Origin: Triglochin maritima
Lineage: Eukaryota; Streptophyta; Magnoliopsida; Alismatales; Juncaginaceae
DNA length: 64,000 nucleotides
Direction of reading: 5' to 3'
Assembly (NCBI GenBank): GCA_963682175.1
Contig: OY821772.1
Span: 12,454,743-12,518,742, forward strand
Shown here: piece after piece, positions 1 through 11,972 of the stretch
How the letters are laid out: each line of letters opens with the position of its first letter
Position numbering within the stretch: position 1 is the stretch's first letter
Notes under the pieces: generated by a model
What the model was told of the DNA's origin: nothing
Databases searched by the model: none
Seen by the model: only the letters and a program-made list of their open reading frames with translations
Position numbers and translations under genes: made by a program

Positions 1-458
1 TCCCATGCTTGTTTAGGTTCTTAATAACAAGCGTGTTTATGCGCATGTTAATCAACTAGGTTAGTGATTTGGATGATAGGTCTTGCCACAACCATTAGGT
101 ACTTCCTATGCACAAAAACACAACCTACACTTGTGCCCTACTGAATGAATTCCTCACCACTTTTATTTCATGTGTACACACGCTCCACCCCTTGGGGGCT
201 TTTCTTCCTGATCCTCATCTTGCTTTGATATTGCTTAGTTTAGTTTGTTTCAATTCCTCTCGCTTTCATCTTCTTTGTTTGTTGCTTGCTAGGTTAGTGT
301 AGCTTAGTTTACCATAATCAACTTCTTCTACGCTTTATTCTGCACTTGATTTCCGAAGAATCAGATCTGACACACCTCCCAGTGGATCGACCCGTACTTG
401 CCCCGTCATCATCGACGGTCGTGCACTTGCGGTTAAAACTTAATTTGAATCAAGTTTT

Positions 459-477
459 TGATGTCGTTGCCGGGGAG
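459..477 (+). other. Primer binding site, Athila type
   Basis: TTGATGTCGTTGCCGGGGA lies 6 bp after the LTR end. It resembles the TGGCGCCGTTGCCGGGGA site typical of Athila elements, with a few changes, as expected for an old copy. Confidence 0.7.
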
Positions 478-883
478 GTGCTCAGTCCAGACTATTTTGG
501 ACAATTCGTGTGGATTTGATATTTTTATTTTAGTGTTTTGTTATCGCAAGACATTCAAGTGCAAAGTGCAAACAACAGGAAAAAGGTAGGAGGATTTGAA
601 GCTATTCCGACAGTCAATCAGCGGCCTAGTGAGCGATTCTAGCCTCCTATTTCTTTTCTTTTCGTAACATAGTTATCTGGGAGTCTTATTTGGTATGTCT
701 GAACTTGTAGTTTGCTCCTAGATCAATAAATAATCAACCCCCCTTTAATCAACTTGGACCTTAAAACTCAAAGCAAAAGATTAGATAGATTGTCATCTAG
801 ATCATGCATCATTTGTAGACCATGTACACAATCGTCTTTTCTTTTCTTTACAATATTGTTGTCGATTGTTTGTGTGAGGTACG

Positions 884-3073
884 TGAAAGGAATGTGTTCT
901 AAAAGTTTTACTTTTATATGTCAATTATTATGAATTAGATGTGGAAACACTTTGTTCATTGATTATTGTATTCGTCTTTTGGAAGTGTTAAGGGAGAGGC
1001 GTTTGGTCCTTAATCATAGAGCTTCAAAAGATAATGGTTTACATAAATTAAAAGTTATTCACAATCATGGTAATTAACATGGAACATTAATTACCGAGAT
1101 AAGATTGTCGTGATGGTCATCGATTATTGTAGCTCTACAAATATTTGTCGACACGAGTATCTAAAAGAGGAAAATGGTTACTTTTATATATTGAATAGAC
1201 CTAACAAGTAAAACATTATGGAATTGTGTTTTGTATTATTAATGTTTTAATGTGTCTTGGATCCTAAGATATGAGACTTGTATCTTTTCACTGAAGAAGT
1301 CTTGATTTGATTATTGTCAAAACTTATCAATGAGTATAGTGATAAAGGCAATAGTTGGTTGAACATGACTTGTGCCGAAAAAGATAGCTAGTCAAAAGAT
1401 TATCATTGCCCCTCTTAATTAAGTGATGATATTAGTGGGCCCCTTGATAAAGCAAAATTATAATGTACACAATGTAGCTTGAGTTAAGTTACATAATTAT
1501 GATTAGCTTAAAGATATCAAGAAATGAATATAATACAAAGGTGGCACATTTCCACTTTGTATATATTCTTAATATCATGAGCAAGGGACGAACACAAGTG
1601 GTGAACTGACATCACTAAATGGATCGTGTTTATTTCAAGTGGAACAAGACATCTATGCTAATTGGGTAACTATAATGTGTAGCTAGATATCGCTTATAGT
1701 TTGAGATATTAAGTGTTTAATATCGCTGTCAATTTGGCTTAGATCCACCAATAGGTCACACCAATAAACTAGGAAACAAGAAGCTTGATTTTGAGTTCAT
1801 ATGATGTGTCGGGTTTCATGTGAAAAGGGACACATGTGGTGGATCAATAAAATCAATATGTCATGAGAATTGACATAATTAGAATCATGGATAAATTCAT
1901 ATGAGGTGTATATATTATGGAGTGTAATAATTTAATGTTACATAGGATAATATATTACATAAGATATGAATTTGCTAAAAAAACCAAAAGTTTAAATTTT
2001 GTTGGATATAAATCCAAAATTTGACAAAGGCAAAATCGGGGTCAAAACGGTCCACCGTTTTGGATTCGGTCGACCAAGGTTTCTTAGGAACGGTCAACCA
2101 AACGAAGATCGGATAACGCGATTCGTTGACCGAAATTGTCTAGAGTGTCTGCACAATTGAGTTCGGTCAATCGGGCGTAAACAGTCAACCGAAAGGAAAT
2201 ATCCAGGAGCTTTCTTTGAGATATTTCGTTAGACCGAAAGTGACACGGTCGTCCGATGAGATTTACCAAGAGAATTTTTGGTGAGTCAACGATCGACCGG
2301 AGCGAGACGTGGATCGTCCTAACTTTTCCAGGGAATTTTTTTCATGAATATTCGGTCGATCGTCTAGCTCACGGTAATCCGGACTTGCATAAAACTGAAT
2401 GGTTCGGTCGAGCGAGTGGAAATCTCGGTTCACCGAACATCACCATTTTTGCCTGAATTATTAAGAGAATAATTAGATCATGGGTTGGATTAATTCCAGA
2501 TTTGATCAAACATTTTTGAAGATGCTTATGTGGCAAATTGGGATTAATTTTAGGAGAGAAAAAGCAAAAGATCATAGCTAGAGAATAGTTCTTGATGTGG
2601 GTGATTTGGGAGGCTATTAATAGGTCCTCTCACCCTACTTGTTTCATAAGAATTAATGCAACATTATCTATCCTTAATTTCTCCCTTAATCACTACGAAA
2701 ATTCTCTTAATAGTTTTAAGTTTTGGAGATTAAAATCTCAGGAGCTTTTAGAAGGGTTATTAGCTAGATTCTAAGCTTAATTAGAGATTGATTGGATAGC
2801 TCATTTCTCTCTAATCTTGTTTAGAGTTTGATGAACACGTGGAGGCGAATCGGCGGGAGATTCGACGAGCAACGGAACACCGGATCTTCTAAAAGGTTTT
2901 AGAGAACCTTTGGGTATGATCCTCTCTCTTTTGTTTATTTTAATGTGTAGGAATGCATGATATTAGAATAAACATATACATGTACGTAAAATCAATGAAA
3001 ATATGAATCGATCATGTATGTTTGTATTCAAAAATTTAAAATATACACATGCATAAGGACACAAAATCCTACA
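884..3073 (+). mobile_element. Solo LTR, family D copy 1 (D1)
   Basis: The unit runs from TGAAAGGAATGTGTTC to CCTACA and is flanked by GTACG (879-883) and GTACC (3074-3078), a near-perfect 5-bp target duplication. It interrupts the Athila leader. It aligns along most of its length with D2 (4040-5878): same start, same AATATCATGAG and GTGTAGCTAGATA blocks, same end. It differs mainly by holding about 400 bp of CGGTCGACC-like motifs at 2049-2440 that D2 lacks. There is no internal coding region, so it is a recombinant solo LTR. The retrotransposon clade of family D cannot be told from the LTR alone. Confidence 0.8.
2049..2440. repeat. CGGTCGACC-type motif array in LTR D1
   Basis: Degenerate copies of the palindrome CGGTCGACCG (for example CGGTCGACCAAGG, CGGTCAACC, CGGTCGATCG, GATCGACCG) recur every 20 to 60 bp. 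The sister LTR D2 reads straight from the left flank into unrelated sequence here. Confidence 0.7.
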
Positions 3074-5153
3074 GTACCTGCACTGATTCTCTCAGTCATG
3101 CATGGTAAGTAAGGTACATCGGGACAAGAGTGAGGTAAGCGTTTGTTTGGAGAGTTGATTGCTACATTAAGACTCAAAAAGCTACTAAGGAGGGATTGTC
3201 CCATACAAGATAAGGTGGGAGATTTCATCACCCTTTCCTTTTCCCTAAAAATCACTCCTAATCAAAAGCTTTAATCTAAAATCAAGTAGACAATGACCAC
3301 TAGGATTCAGGCACATTAGGAGAGTGATCCGGTCACGATCGTCATAGCCTGATCGGCGTCACCCACTCTGTCGATAGTAGGAGAGACGAGATCTCTGGAT
3401 CCTCGCTCACTAAGCTTGGGGCTTTGCACTACCTTCCTGGGGAAAATATTGGAAGTGGTCTCCTCACTAATAGCAATTGCTTTTAGTAGAGTGGTAAAGT
3501 CACATGTCATAAGTCCTACACCATCGTCGAAGGATACTTGGCAGAGGAGTGTTTGCCATTTTTCTCGTTATTTGGATGAGGTGGAGACAAAATTAACATG
3601 TGAGGAGTAGTACACTGATGGACCAATTGGGGAATGGAGAACTGATTTGTTAAATCGAGTTTTGTTGGAGCAAGCTCATCGTTATGTACTATTTAATCAT
3701 GATATTGTGGCACCGTATCTAGATCTGCATTTGGAAGAAATTTCGTTAGGTGAAAGGAATCTGAATCCTCATCAACTTGAAAAAATGCATAATGATTTGT
3801 TCGAGTGTTGGTTTTGTGAGTTCGTGAATCTGATGCGTGTTCAAGACAGTCCAGATGTTACGGAAGACTTAAAATGGTTAGCAAGAGGACCAACAGCTAA
3901 GGTTACATCTTATGATTGATATTGTGAGAATGGATACAAGTTTCACACGAAAAGTCTGGAGAGTACACGAAGAACCCAACATAGTTGCATTACCATGTCA
4001 ACCGAAACATCTCGTTATTCAAGTAGTAGGGATTGAAATTGAAAGGAATGTGTTCTAAAAGTTTTACTTTTAAATGTATTTTATTATGAATTGAATGTAT
4101 TGAACATTTTGTTCCTTGATTAATATTTTCGTCTTTTGGAAGTGTTAAGGAATAGGTTCTTGGTCATTAACAGTAAAGCTCTAAAAGATAATAGTTCACA
4201 TAAATCAAAAGTAATTCACAATCATTGTAATTAACATGACACATTGATTACCGAGTTAAGATTGTCGTGTTGGTTAAAAGATATATTGTAGCTCTACAAA
4301 TATTTAACAACATGAGTATATGAAATCAAAAATATTTCTTTCATATATTGAATTGACCTAACAAATGAACATTACAGAATTGTGTTTGTGTCATTAATGT
4401 TTCATTGTGTCTTTGAATCCTAAGATATGAGACTTATTTCTTTTCACATAAGGAATGTATGATTTGATTATTATAAAAAACTATCAATGCGTATAAAGAT
4501 AAAGGTATTAGTTGGTTATACATAACTTGTGATGGAAAATGTGATATCTCAAAAGATTATCATTGCCTCTCTTCACTTTAGTGATAGAGCAAAATTATAA
4601 TGTACGCAATGCAACTAGTGCATAGTTACATATTTATAATTAGCTTGAGAGATCAAGAAATGAATATACAATACAAAGATGACACATGTTTACTTTGTAT
4701 GATATTCTCAATATCATGAGGCAAGAGATAGTTACAAGTGATATTAAATATCACTAAATGGATCGTGTTTAGTTTGAGTTAGCAAAACATCTTTGTTATT
4801 TAGGTAACTATAATGTGTAGCTAGATACCGCTTATAGTTTATGATATAAATTATTTTATATCGTTATCAATATAACTTATATCCTCCTATAGGTCACACC
4901 ACTGAACTGGAAAACAAGGAATTTGATTTTACATTTGATATGATTTATTGAAATACATGTGGTAAAATTCAAAATCAATATGTCGTGATTAAGACATGGT
5001 TAGAATAATCAATAAATTTATATGAGATGTAAATATATCATGGGGTATAATGTTTGACATTATATATGATAATATGTTTCATATTATAATATGGTTTGTA
5101 ACATTACAAAGTATAAATTTGCTAAAACCCCGAAGATCAGATTTTGTTGAATA

Positions 5154-5187
5154 CAACAACAAAGCCTTTTATCCCAAACTAGTTGGG
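5154..5187 (-). mobile_element. Extremely 5'-truncated SINE tail (Au-like) with 15-bp target duplication
   Basis: The 34-bp insert is flanked by exact copies of AGATTTTGTTGAATA (5139-5153 and 5188-5202). Read on the minus strand it is CCCAACTAGTTTGGG, then ATAAAAGGCTTTG and a TTG-repeat tail, the 3' end typical of Au-like plant SINEs. LTR D1 has the empty site at the matching place. Confidence 0.75.
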
Positions 5188-5516
5188 AGATTTTGTTGAA
5201 TATTAATCCAAAATTTGATAAAGGCATAAATCGGTTGTAAGAGAATTTCTTTGATCATTTGTTGTATTTGTTCCAATTTGGTCAGAGAATGTTAAGAGAT
5301 GATTACGTGTGGAAATATGATTGGTTAGAAGAGCTAAAAACATAGAATCATGTGTAAGTGGGTTACACATTATGTGGGATGGAGGAAGCCTTATAAATAG
5401 GTCACTCGTCTCCTCTTTATTTACATGAATGCAAAAATTCTCCTCTCTATATTTCTCCACCAAATCCATCCGAAAATTCCCTTGTTAGTTGAGTATTTGA
5501 GAGATTAAATTCTCCA

Positions 5517-5567
5517 GAGCATTAAAGGGGTAATTAGTTCTTCGGAGCATTAAAGGGGTAATTAGTT
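5517..5567. repeat. Tandem duplication, 28-bp period
   Basis: GAGCATTAAAGGGGTAATTA is present twice (from 5517 and from 5545). It lies inside solo LTR D2 and is absent from D1. Confidence 0.8.
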
Positions 5568-6315
5568 ATACTCTAGCCTTGATTTAGAGATTGATTGGCC
5601 AGCTCCAATCTCTCTAATCTTGTTTAGAGTTTGGTGAACACTTGGAGGAATTCCGAGGCAATCCGACGTGCAACTCATCTTCCTTTTGGTAAGAGGGATT
5701 CGATAATACCCTAGGTATGATCTAATCTATGTATTTCAATATTAAATAGTTAATTACATATATTGAAATACAATTAGGAATTTTGTACATAAAATAGTTT
5801 AAAAAATATGAAAATCGATCATAAATGCTTGTTAACATTTTTAAAAATATACACAACTATAGGGCACGAAATTCTACAGAAAATCCATATTTGATGTCAT
5901 TACATATTACATTAATTTGTATGAAGTAATTGAGTTATCATATGGCCCTAGGTTGAATATAGTGTTGTTTAAATGCACATCGTTTGACGAGTTAGGAAAT
6001 GATGGGATACGAGTTGAAAAAAACGGATTTAATTCCGTCAACATGTCCTGAACAAAGCACGAGAAAGATTCATTCATCTTAGCATCCCACGCGGAATAAT
6101 GTTTCTATGTTCAAGATCGAGTTCAACCTAATTGGCACGTTGTATTGGAATATCGACCTAGAGATTACTTTGGTGATTAGGTAATGTTTCTATGTTCAAG
6201 ATCCAGCTCAAACTAATTATATGTTTTATTTTTGGAAGAAATTGTATGTTATATGTTATCTATTATGTCCATTATGATCTTATGTTTGTAAATAATTTTT
6301 GTATATGTTATACAG

Positions 6316-7862
6316 GCATGCCTCCACGAGGCGCATTGTTTGTACCCGACAGGTAGCAGATCGAGTTGAAGAGAAACCACAAGCACTCGATCCACATCGC
6401 GATATTGTTGAGGTGGTTAGGCCTCACGAAGAGTAGGGTATACCAGCAAAGGTTCAAAGTGAACTTGATAGGAGACCAGGAGACAGTAGTGGTCATCGTG
6501 GCCACTCTGGAGCACGTCTTACTGACGACGTTGAAGGTACATTTTACATTAATATGTAATTTCTTGTAAATTTAATGAATATTATGTTCTTGTTTTGTAG
6601 GACAAACGACTGAGGCTGAGTCATCTACGAAGAGAGGTAGAGCGCCAACTAGAGGTGCTAATCTTATTCCTTCTCCCGGTCATCGGTTTCAAGTCCAATG
6701 GAATGAGGACTTCGTCCCGGTCGGACCGTGTGGAGTGAAGTTGAACGTGACATTGACTTTGTTAGCAAAGAAACCTGAGTTGTGGCCACTACATATTAAG
6801 ATGTCACATCAAAGTCGTCAAGCATTTGTAGATTCGTGCGATGTTCTTGTGGTACGTCTTCGTTTATTTCTTTTGAATTTAATACATGAACGTTAATATG
6901 ATGTACTAACAAATGTTTATATGTTATTCGTAAGATCATTTTGATATGGGGAATTGGGTAAACGCTTGGCACTACTGCTTCGAAAAGATCAGTAGCTTTT
7001 GAGAGACTACCTATATTCGGTAAAGAAGAGATACTACACACCTTTTGAGACCAATGAAGAATGTGTTGCATATTTGACCTCGAGAGGTGATCCACGGGTT
7101 CATCCTGACCAATTCATCATTCAGTGTCATGAACGGAACACTGAAAATGCAAAGGTATTAATATTTTTGGTCTTTAAACATTTGATTTTGTATTTATAAT
7201 ATCAAATTTTAACCTTCAACTCTTTTCATTAATTGTAGAAAAATTCCTTAACAAGCAGCATCAATCGCGGGAGCAAGAAGATGAGCCACAAGACGGCATC
7301 CAAAACGTTTGCGAACATGACAAAACTTCATGTAAGTTTTAGTGTTATGAAGTTGTTTTAATTTTTTGGTTATAATACGTAATTAGTCAAATATGGTTTT
7401 TTCACGATCTTTATTATTGCATCCTAATTAATTCACATTGTTTGATTTTTATTAAATAATTAGATGGATGAAAACCAAATCAGCACACCTCTCACCAAAA
7501 TTGAGAAGATGGCTCTATGTTATACAAGTCAACCGAAAATAGTATGTTTTAACTTTTTACAAGTTCAAATTAAGTGTTAATTAATTTGAACTTTAAGATA
7601 TTCGTAACTCTTGTAAATCTTGTTAGGTTGAAATAAAAGAACTGGCCGGTCAAATATTGACATAGCAGACGTTGTCTCAAGAGCAATAAGAGATTTCTAA
7701 AGCTCGTGAGGTGATCGAAAATGAGGTATTAGAAGAAGTCTTGGGAAAAGAGAAGACAGACCGTGTGCGTGGTGCTGGTATTGGAGCCTACAAGATAGGT
7801 AAGACTTTGAGTGGTCGATATAGCAGCGCTCACATGGATCATCTTCAGATGAAGATTTCATA
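6316..7862 (+). pseudogene. CACTA second gene remnant (Transposase_24 / TNPA-type)
   Basis: Exon-like pieces on the + strand resemble plant Transposase_24 proteins: MPPRGALFVPDR; a block from about 6668 with PGHRFQVQWNEDFVPVGP and KKPELWPLHIKMS; a block near 7000-7150 with KKRYYTPFETNEECVAYL; and a last block with VLGKEKTDRVRGAGIGAY. They are separated by AT-rich, intron-like gaps. Stops interrupt several pieces, so the gene is not functional. In CACTA elements the second gene product binds subterminal repeats, and such repeats follow directly downstream. Confidence 0.65.
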
Positions 7863-8160
7863 GTTCGTATCAATTGTAAATGTAAACTTAACCTCGTAGG
7901 TTTATTTTGCAAGTTTATTGTATGTAGTATAATATTAAAATAAATTGCAAGAGGAGCACGATAAGTTGAAGGCTCAAGTCGCCATAAATTTGGCGACTTG
8001 GTTTGGAGGACATCATGTATATATGTGCATGATGATTGTGTAATTTGTTGTTTTAGATTGTTAAAGCAATCAAAATCAATTTTTTTGACAGAGTGATGAC
8101 ATTGACACGTCTTCTCAACACGAGGATGAACCATCGACGGTGACTTCTTCTGAGTCATAG

Positions 8161-8600
8161 TTGGTATATGAGTTATACAACTTATGACTTGATATATGAA
8201 TTAGACTTAGACATGATAGATGACTTCGTTTATAACTTCGACTTATGTGATTATATGACTTCAACTTATGTGATTATATGACTTCGACTTATGTGATTAT
8301 ATGACTTTGACATAATTTATGACTTCAACTTATGTGATTATATGACTTTGACTTATGTAATTATATGACTTTGACATAATTTATGACTTCAACTTATGTG
8401 ATTATATGACTTCGACTTGGACATAATTTATGACTTTGAGTTATGTGATTGTATGACTTTGACTTCTAACTTTTTATATATATGTTAAACTTATGACTTG
8501 TTATATGAATTAGACTTAGACTTGATATATGACTTATAATTTATGACTTAGATTTCGATTTGTGTGATTTAAACTTATATGTATGACTTCGTTTGCATTG
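8161..8600. repeat. CACTA subterminal tandem repeats (ATGACTTCGACTTATGTGATT type)
   Basis: Units built from ATGACTT(C/T)(G/A)ACTTATGTGATTAT recur with a period near 22 to 30 bp across about 440 bp, just inside the CACTA 3' end. This is where binding sites of the second CACTA protein normally lie. Confidence 0.75.
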
Positions 8601-8754
8601 AATCGTTTTGATTGTATGTGATTATATATATGACTTTGTTTCGATTTGGGAAATGTGTGAATTATTGTGATTGTATGTGAATGGACAATTGTTTTTAGTG
8701 CAGGATCTACAAATCTGATATGGATTGTATGTGATTATAATCTTTTCTTTAGCA

Positions 8755-9092
8755 GGTGCTACATTTGCCGACAGAATATCCGTCGACAAATAGTAATATA
8801 ATTTTTACACGCCATTTTTGGCACGCGAATTGCTCCTACCGACAGAATAGCTGTCGACAATAGCAATGATGTGCCGATGGAAATTCTGTCGACAATGCTT
8901 TTTTACGTGCCATTTTTTGGCACGTGAAATTGCGCATGCCGACAAAAAAATTGTCGGCAACAAGCCTGCCAACAAAACGTTTCCCTGTGGAGTTTGGCCG
9001 ACGGAAATTTCGTCAGTGGGCACTTGTGCCAACGGAGATGGGGCTTTTGCTGACGGAAACGCCCATCAGCAAAGGCCTTTTTTGTGGTAGTG
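8755..9092 (+). repeat. CACTA 3' terminal region with CCGAC/GTCGG repeats
   Basis: Short inverted motifs such as CCGACAGAAT and CTGTCGACA recur every 30 to 50 bp and end in GTGGTAGTG, giving the GC-rich, self-complementary end typical of CACTA elements. Confidence 0.7.
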
Positions 9093-9279
9093 GAAACGTA
9101 TCACTTGAGCATACATGTACAATGATTAAATACGAATATTGTTGGCTTTTAAGCCAAAACCATGTAAATTTTGATGTTTAATCAACCTTATCTTAATCAC
9201 AATCAAATTAGGTTAAACACATTTCATTCATTGCACATATACTTGTATTGTGGATTTTCTTATCTGATTAGGTGATCAA

Positions 9280-10726
9280 TGTTGTCTTTTTGGTATTAAT
9301 CTATGTTTTGATGATTTAATCAACATAATCTTAATTATAATCAATGTAGAGTAGCACACATTATGCATGGCATATATATTATATTGTGCTAACTTCTACA
9401 GGTGATCAAGACTCAAGGAAGAATTGAATTCAAGTCAAGACATGTAATCAAGCTATTGAAGACATGTAATTTTGTATTTCTTTTGAGTCTTAGGAACTTT
9501 GTGTACTTGAACATACTAGAGTAAATAACTACTCAAACATACACTATGTTCCTTATAGAAGTCACACACAATCTCAGTTCATTTGAACTTCAATAGGTCA
9601 CCCAAACATAGACCGGAAACACTTAAAACCAAACATGAACTGTCTGATCAAAATCGGTCGACCAAACTAGTTCTCAGTTCGACCGATTGGATCAGTTAAT
9701 CTGTTAGCCAATAGTGTTGCATCGGTCGACCGTCTATACGTGTCATTTGACCGTTAGACTTGTCGTATTATACTAACGTTCGTTTTTCCATACCGCAAGA
9801 ATACAAGTGATAATCGGTCGACCGTGGATCTTGTTTCGGTCGATCGAATATAAACGTTTTTGAGAACCCCATAGTGCCTGTTATTTTCGGTCGACCAACA
9901 CAACCATTTCGGTAGACCGAACATAATCATTTTGACAACCCTATAGAGCCTGTTAGTTTTCGGTCGACCGAACCAACCATTTAGTTCGACCGTTAACTTA
10001 AAAGAACTTAAGTTATAGCCAGTTTCATTCGACCGTTCCCTGCTCGGTTGACCGTTGTGTTTCTGGACTTTCCTGGACTTCATTTCCGAACGACATCCGG
10101 TCGACCGAACGTGACCAGGTCTGTGACTTGCTCAATTCTGTTTTGTGCATCTTACACAAACAACTTCTAATTATTTCACAATGACTATAACACCTAGGAG
10201 CTTATAAATAGATGTTACCAAGACACAATTTAACAACTCTTACACTCCAATATGTCATATACATCTAAGAGAAAGCTCCCAAACCTTGAATCCCCAATCT
10301 TAGTCTCCAAGCCTAAACTTCACTCTTTAGTTTATCAATTCCTTATTCACTCAAAGTGTGCTCAAGTTAGAGAGTGTGTTCCACTCACATTGTGTGTCAA
10401 AGAAGCAAGGATTTCGGTGAAAGCCCGAAGTGTTCCCTCTCGGGTTGTGAGAGGAAGAAATCAATCTAGCGAGGATTGTTCGCAGAGCTTGTGGTGTAAA
10501 AGGCTTAATATCGGCCCAAAACGAGATTGATAGTGAAGACATAGGCAGAAGATCGAGCGGAGCTTGCAAGAGAGGAAGTAGGAGGGAGACTGAACCTCTC
10601 TAAAAATCGCCTTGTCTACTTTTGTGGTTTGCTTGCTCTTCCCTACCTTTTTAATCACTGCACAACTTGTTTAGGTAGAGATTAGCATTAAAAGTGATTA
10701 GAATTACGGTCATACACGATTCTACA
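9280..10726 (+). mobile_element. Inner solo LTR of family B (1,447 bp)
   Basis: It starts TGTTGTCTTTTTGG, ends GATTCTACA and is flanked by perfect ATCAA duplications (9275-9279, 10727-10731). It inserted into an older LTR of its own family. A TATAAATAG box lies near 10204. There is no coding content. Palindromes related to CGGTCGACCG are dense at 9652-10105. Confidence 0.9.
9652..10105. repeat. CGGTCGACCG motif array in LTR B
   Basis: More than a dozen CGGTCGACC, GTTCGACCG or close variants occur in about 450 bp, upstream of the LTR TATA box. Confidence 0.85.
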
Positions 10727-10769
10727 ATCAAGACTCAAGGAGAAAGTGACTCAAGTTAATTAAGACCAT

Positions 10770-11972
10770 TGATGCATTGCATACATTGCATCATATGTCT
10801 TTCATTTAGATTAATTTTATATCAATAAATGCTACTAAGGTATGTGTTTAGTCTTATTTACAGAATACAGGGACCTGAATGCAAATTACCCATATCCTGA
10901 GCATAAACGCGTGCAAGAGACTCATTTCTATCATAAATACCAAGTTCAAGATTATCGGGGTTCAAATTGAAGTCCATCCAAGCATAAAAGCATTCAAAGA
11001 CCTAATTACAAAAAGGCCAGGGACTTAAGCACAAAAGTAGTCAGGGATTTAATTGCAAAAAGCCGAGGACCCGACTGCAAATTACGAGTACCAAATTATT
11101 ATTTTTGAGAAGTTTTAAAGAAAAAATTCAAATTTGGATCTCCAAATATATGAAGAAATTAATTCGGAGCTCAAAAGAAAGGAAAGAAATTAATCCGGAC
11201 GAGCAAAGGACAGCTAAAACATACCATAAACACACAGGAAAAATCCAGATCGATTCTGAGCCAGAAAGGTGGCGATTCCTCCATACCTCATGTACAAAAA
11301 GCGGCGGATTAGCCGCACAAAAGTTGATCCGTGCGCTCAAATTTTTACCAATGTTGTATTGACGCGTGTACTTTCCTTTTATGTATTGGGATCCCCGGTT
11401 GAGGCTATAAATAAGGCCGAATCATGTATTGAAAGGAGCTTCTCCCCTCCCCTTCCCTTTAGCAATAAAATTCTGTTCGTTTATTTCGTGTTTTTAGTTT
11501 TCTTTCGTAGTTTTCTCTAGGACCCCTTCTCCTTCCCTCCATCCATGAGTTTCTAACCCTCTCCAAAGGGTGGGGGTGATGGATTTAGGGTGATGAGAAG
11601 AAGAATTATGTTATTATTTTAATTTTGTGTTAGTATATTTTGATTACTTGAGTTTATGTTGAGTCATTTATCATGTAATGCTTTATAACTAATGTGATTT
11701 ATTATAAGTTTCAGATTTCTCTAAACAAAACCCGATATCTAAACCCCCACACGCTGGACTCTCATCCATATTTGCTTTCTTCTTAGTTTTTTGTTGTTCT
11801 TTCTTTAAAAAATTGAAAATCCAAAAATCTCAAACCAACCTCATTTCTCTCTCTTTCTTTCCTTAATAGAAAATCACAAAAATATAAATATCTATCCCTC
11901 CTTGTGTTCGACCCGTACTTGCCGCGTCTTCATCGACGCCGTGCACTTGCGGTATAAATAAAATTCTCATCA
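10770..11972 (+). mobile_element. Solo LTR of family C (1,203 bp)
   Basis: It starts TGATGCATTGC, ends CTCATCA and is flanked by perfect ACCAT duplications (10765-10769, 11973-11977). It lies inside the outer B LTR. A TATAAATAAGG box lies near 11405. The last 70 bp (GACCCGTACTTGCC to GTGCACTTGCGGT) match Athila-type LTR ends at 380-430 and 60800, so family C belongs to that group. A second copy starts at 63187. Confidence 0.9.

Larger units (their letters stand above)
1..3430 (+). mobile_element. Decayed Athila-type Ty3 retrotransposon: LTR end, PBS and leader
   Basis: The LTR end (1-452) carries the conserved stretch with GACCCGTACTTGCC and GTGCACTTGCGGT and ends in ATCA. A primer-binding-like site, TTGATGTCGTTGCCGGGGA, follows at 459-477. 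The leader (478-883, resuming at 3079-3430) matches, stretch by stretch, the leader of the second Athila-type element at 60880-61650, including the GGTGGGAGATTTCATCACCC block near 3210. No gag coding sequence follows; CACTA-derived sequence starts within about 70 bp. The body is interrupted by a solo LTR (884-3073). The left side runs off the window, so LTR length is unknown. The assignment rests on the PBS type and on the gag of the sister copy. Confidence 0.75.
4040..5878 (+). mobile_element. Solo LTR, family D copy 2 (D2)
   Basis: It starts TGAAAGGAATGTG and ends TTCTACA. The flanks are GAAAT (4035-4039) and GAAAA (5879-5883), a target duplication with one mismatch. It splits the CACTA transposase remnant, whose coding sequence resumes immediately after it. 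A TATAAATAG box lies near 5393. It is colinear with D1 but lacks D1's palindrome array, and it carries a 34-bp SINE tail at 5154-5187. Confidence 0.8.
3500..6180 (+). pseudogene. CACTA TNP2-type transposase remnant (DUF4218 and DUF4216 regions)
   Basis: Before the inserted LTR, translation gives the DUF4218-like IVEGYLAEECLPF, then after a one-base frame change SRYLDEVETKL, then the 3647-3919 frame with QAHRYVLFNHDIVAPYLD and LKWLARGPTAKV. These are characteristic of TNP2 transposase C-terminal regions. After the LTR (from 5884) the frame resumes with the DUF4216-like IELSYGPRLNIVLFKC, FILASHAE and NWHVVLEYRPRDYFGD. At least one frameshift, several stops and the 1.84-kb LTR destroy the gene. 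It encoded the enzyme that cut and moved the CACTA element. Confidence 0.75.
3490..9092 (+). mobile_element. Decayed CACTA (En/Spm) DNA transposon, 5' end missing
   Basis: The + strand carries remnants of the two CACTA genes in the usual order: TNP2-type transposase (about 3500-6180), then a Transposase_24/TNPA-type protein (about 6316-7862). Then come subterminal tandem repeats and a 3' end closing in TTTTTTGTGGTAGTG at 9078-9092, the reverse complement of a CACTACCACAAAA terminus. The left terminus was not found; the Athila leader abuts directly. A solo LTR (D2) lies inside the transposase. Frameshifts and stops in both genes show the element is dead. Confidence 0.8.

Noticed and set aside
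7697..8158. 153-codon minus-strand frame
   Set aside because: Antisense to the CACTA second-gene remnant; no domain recognised.
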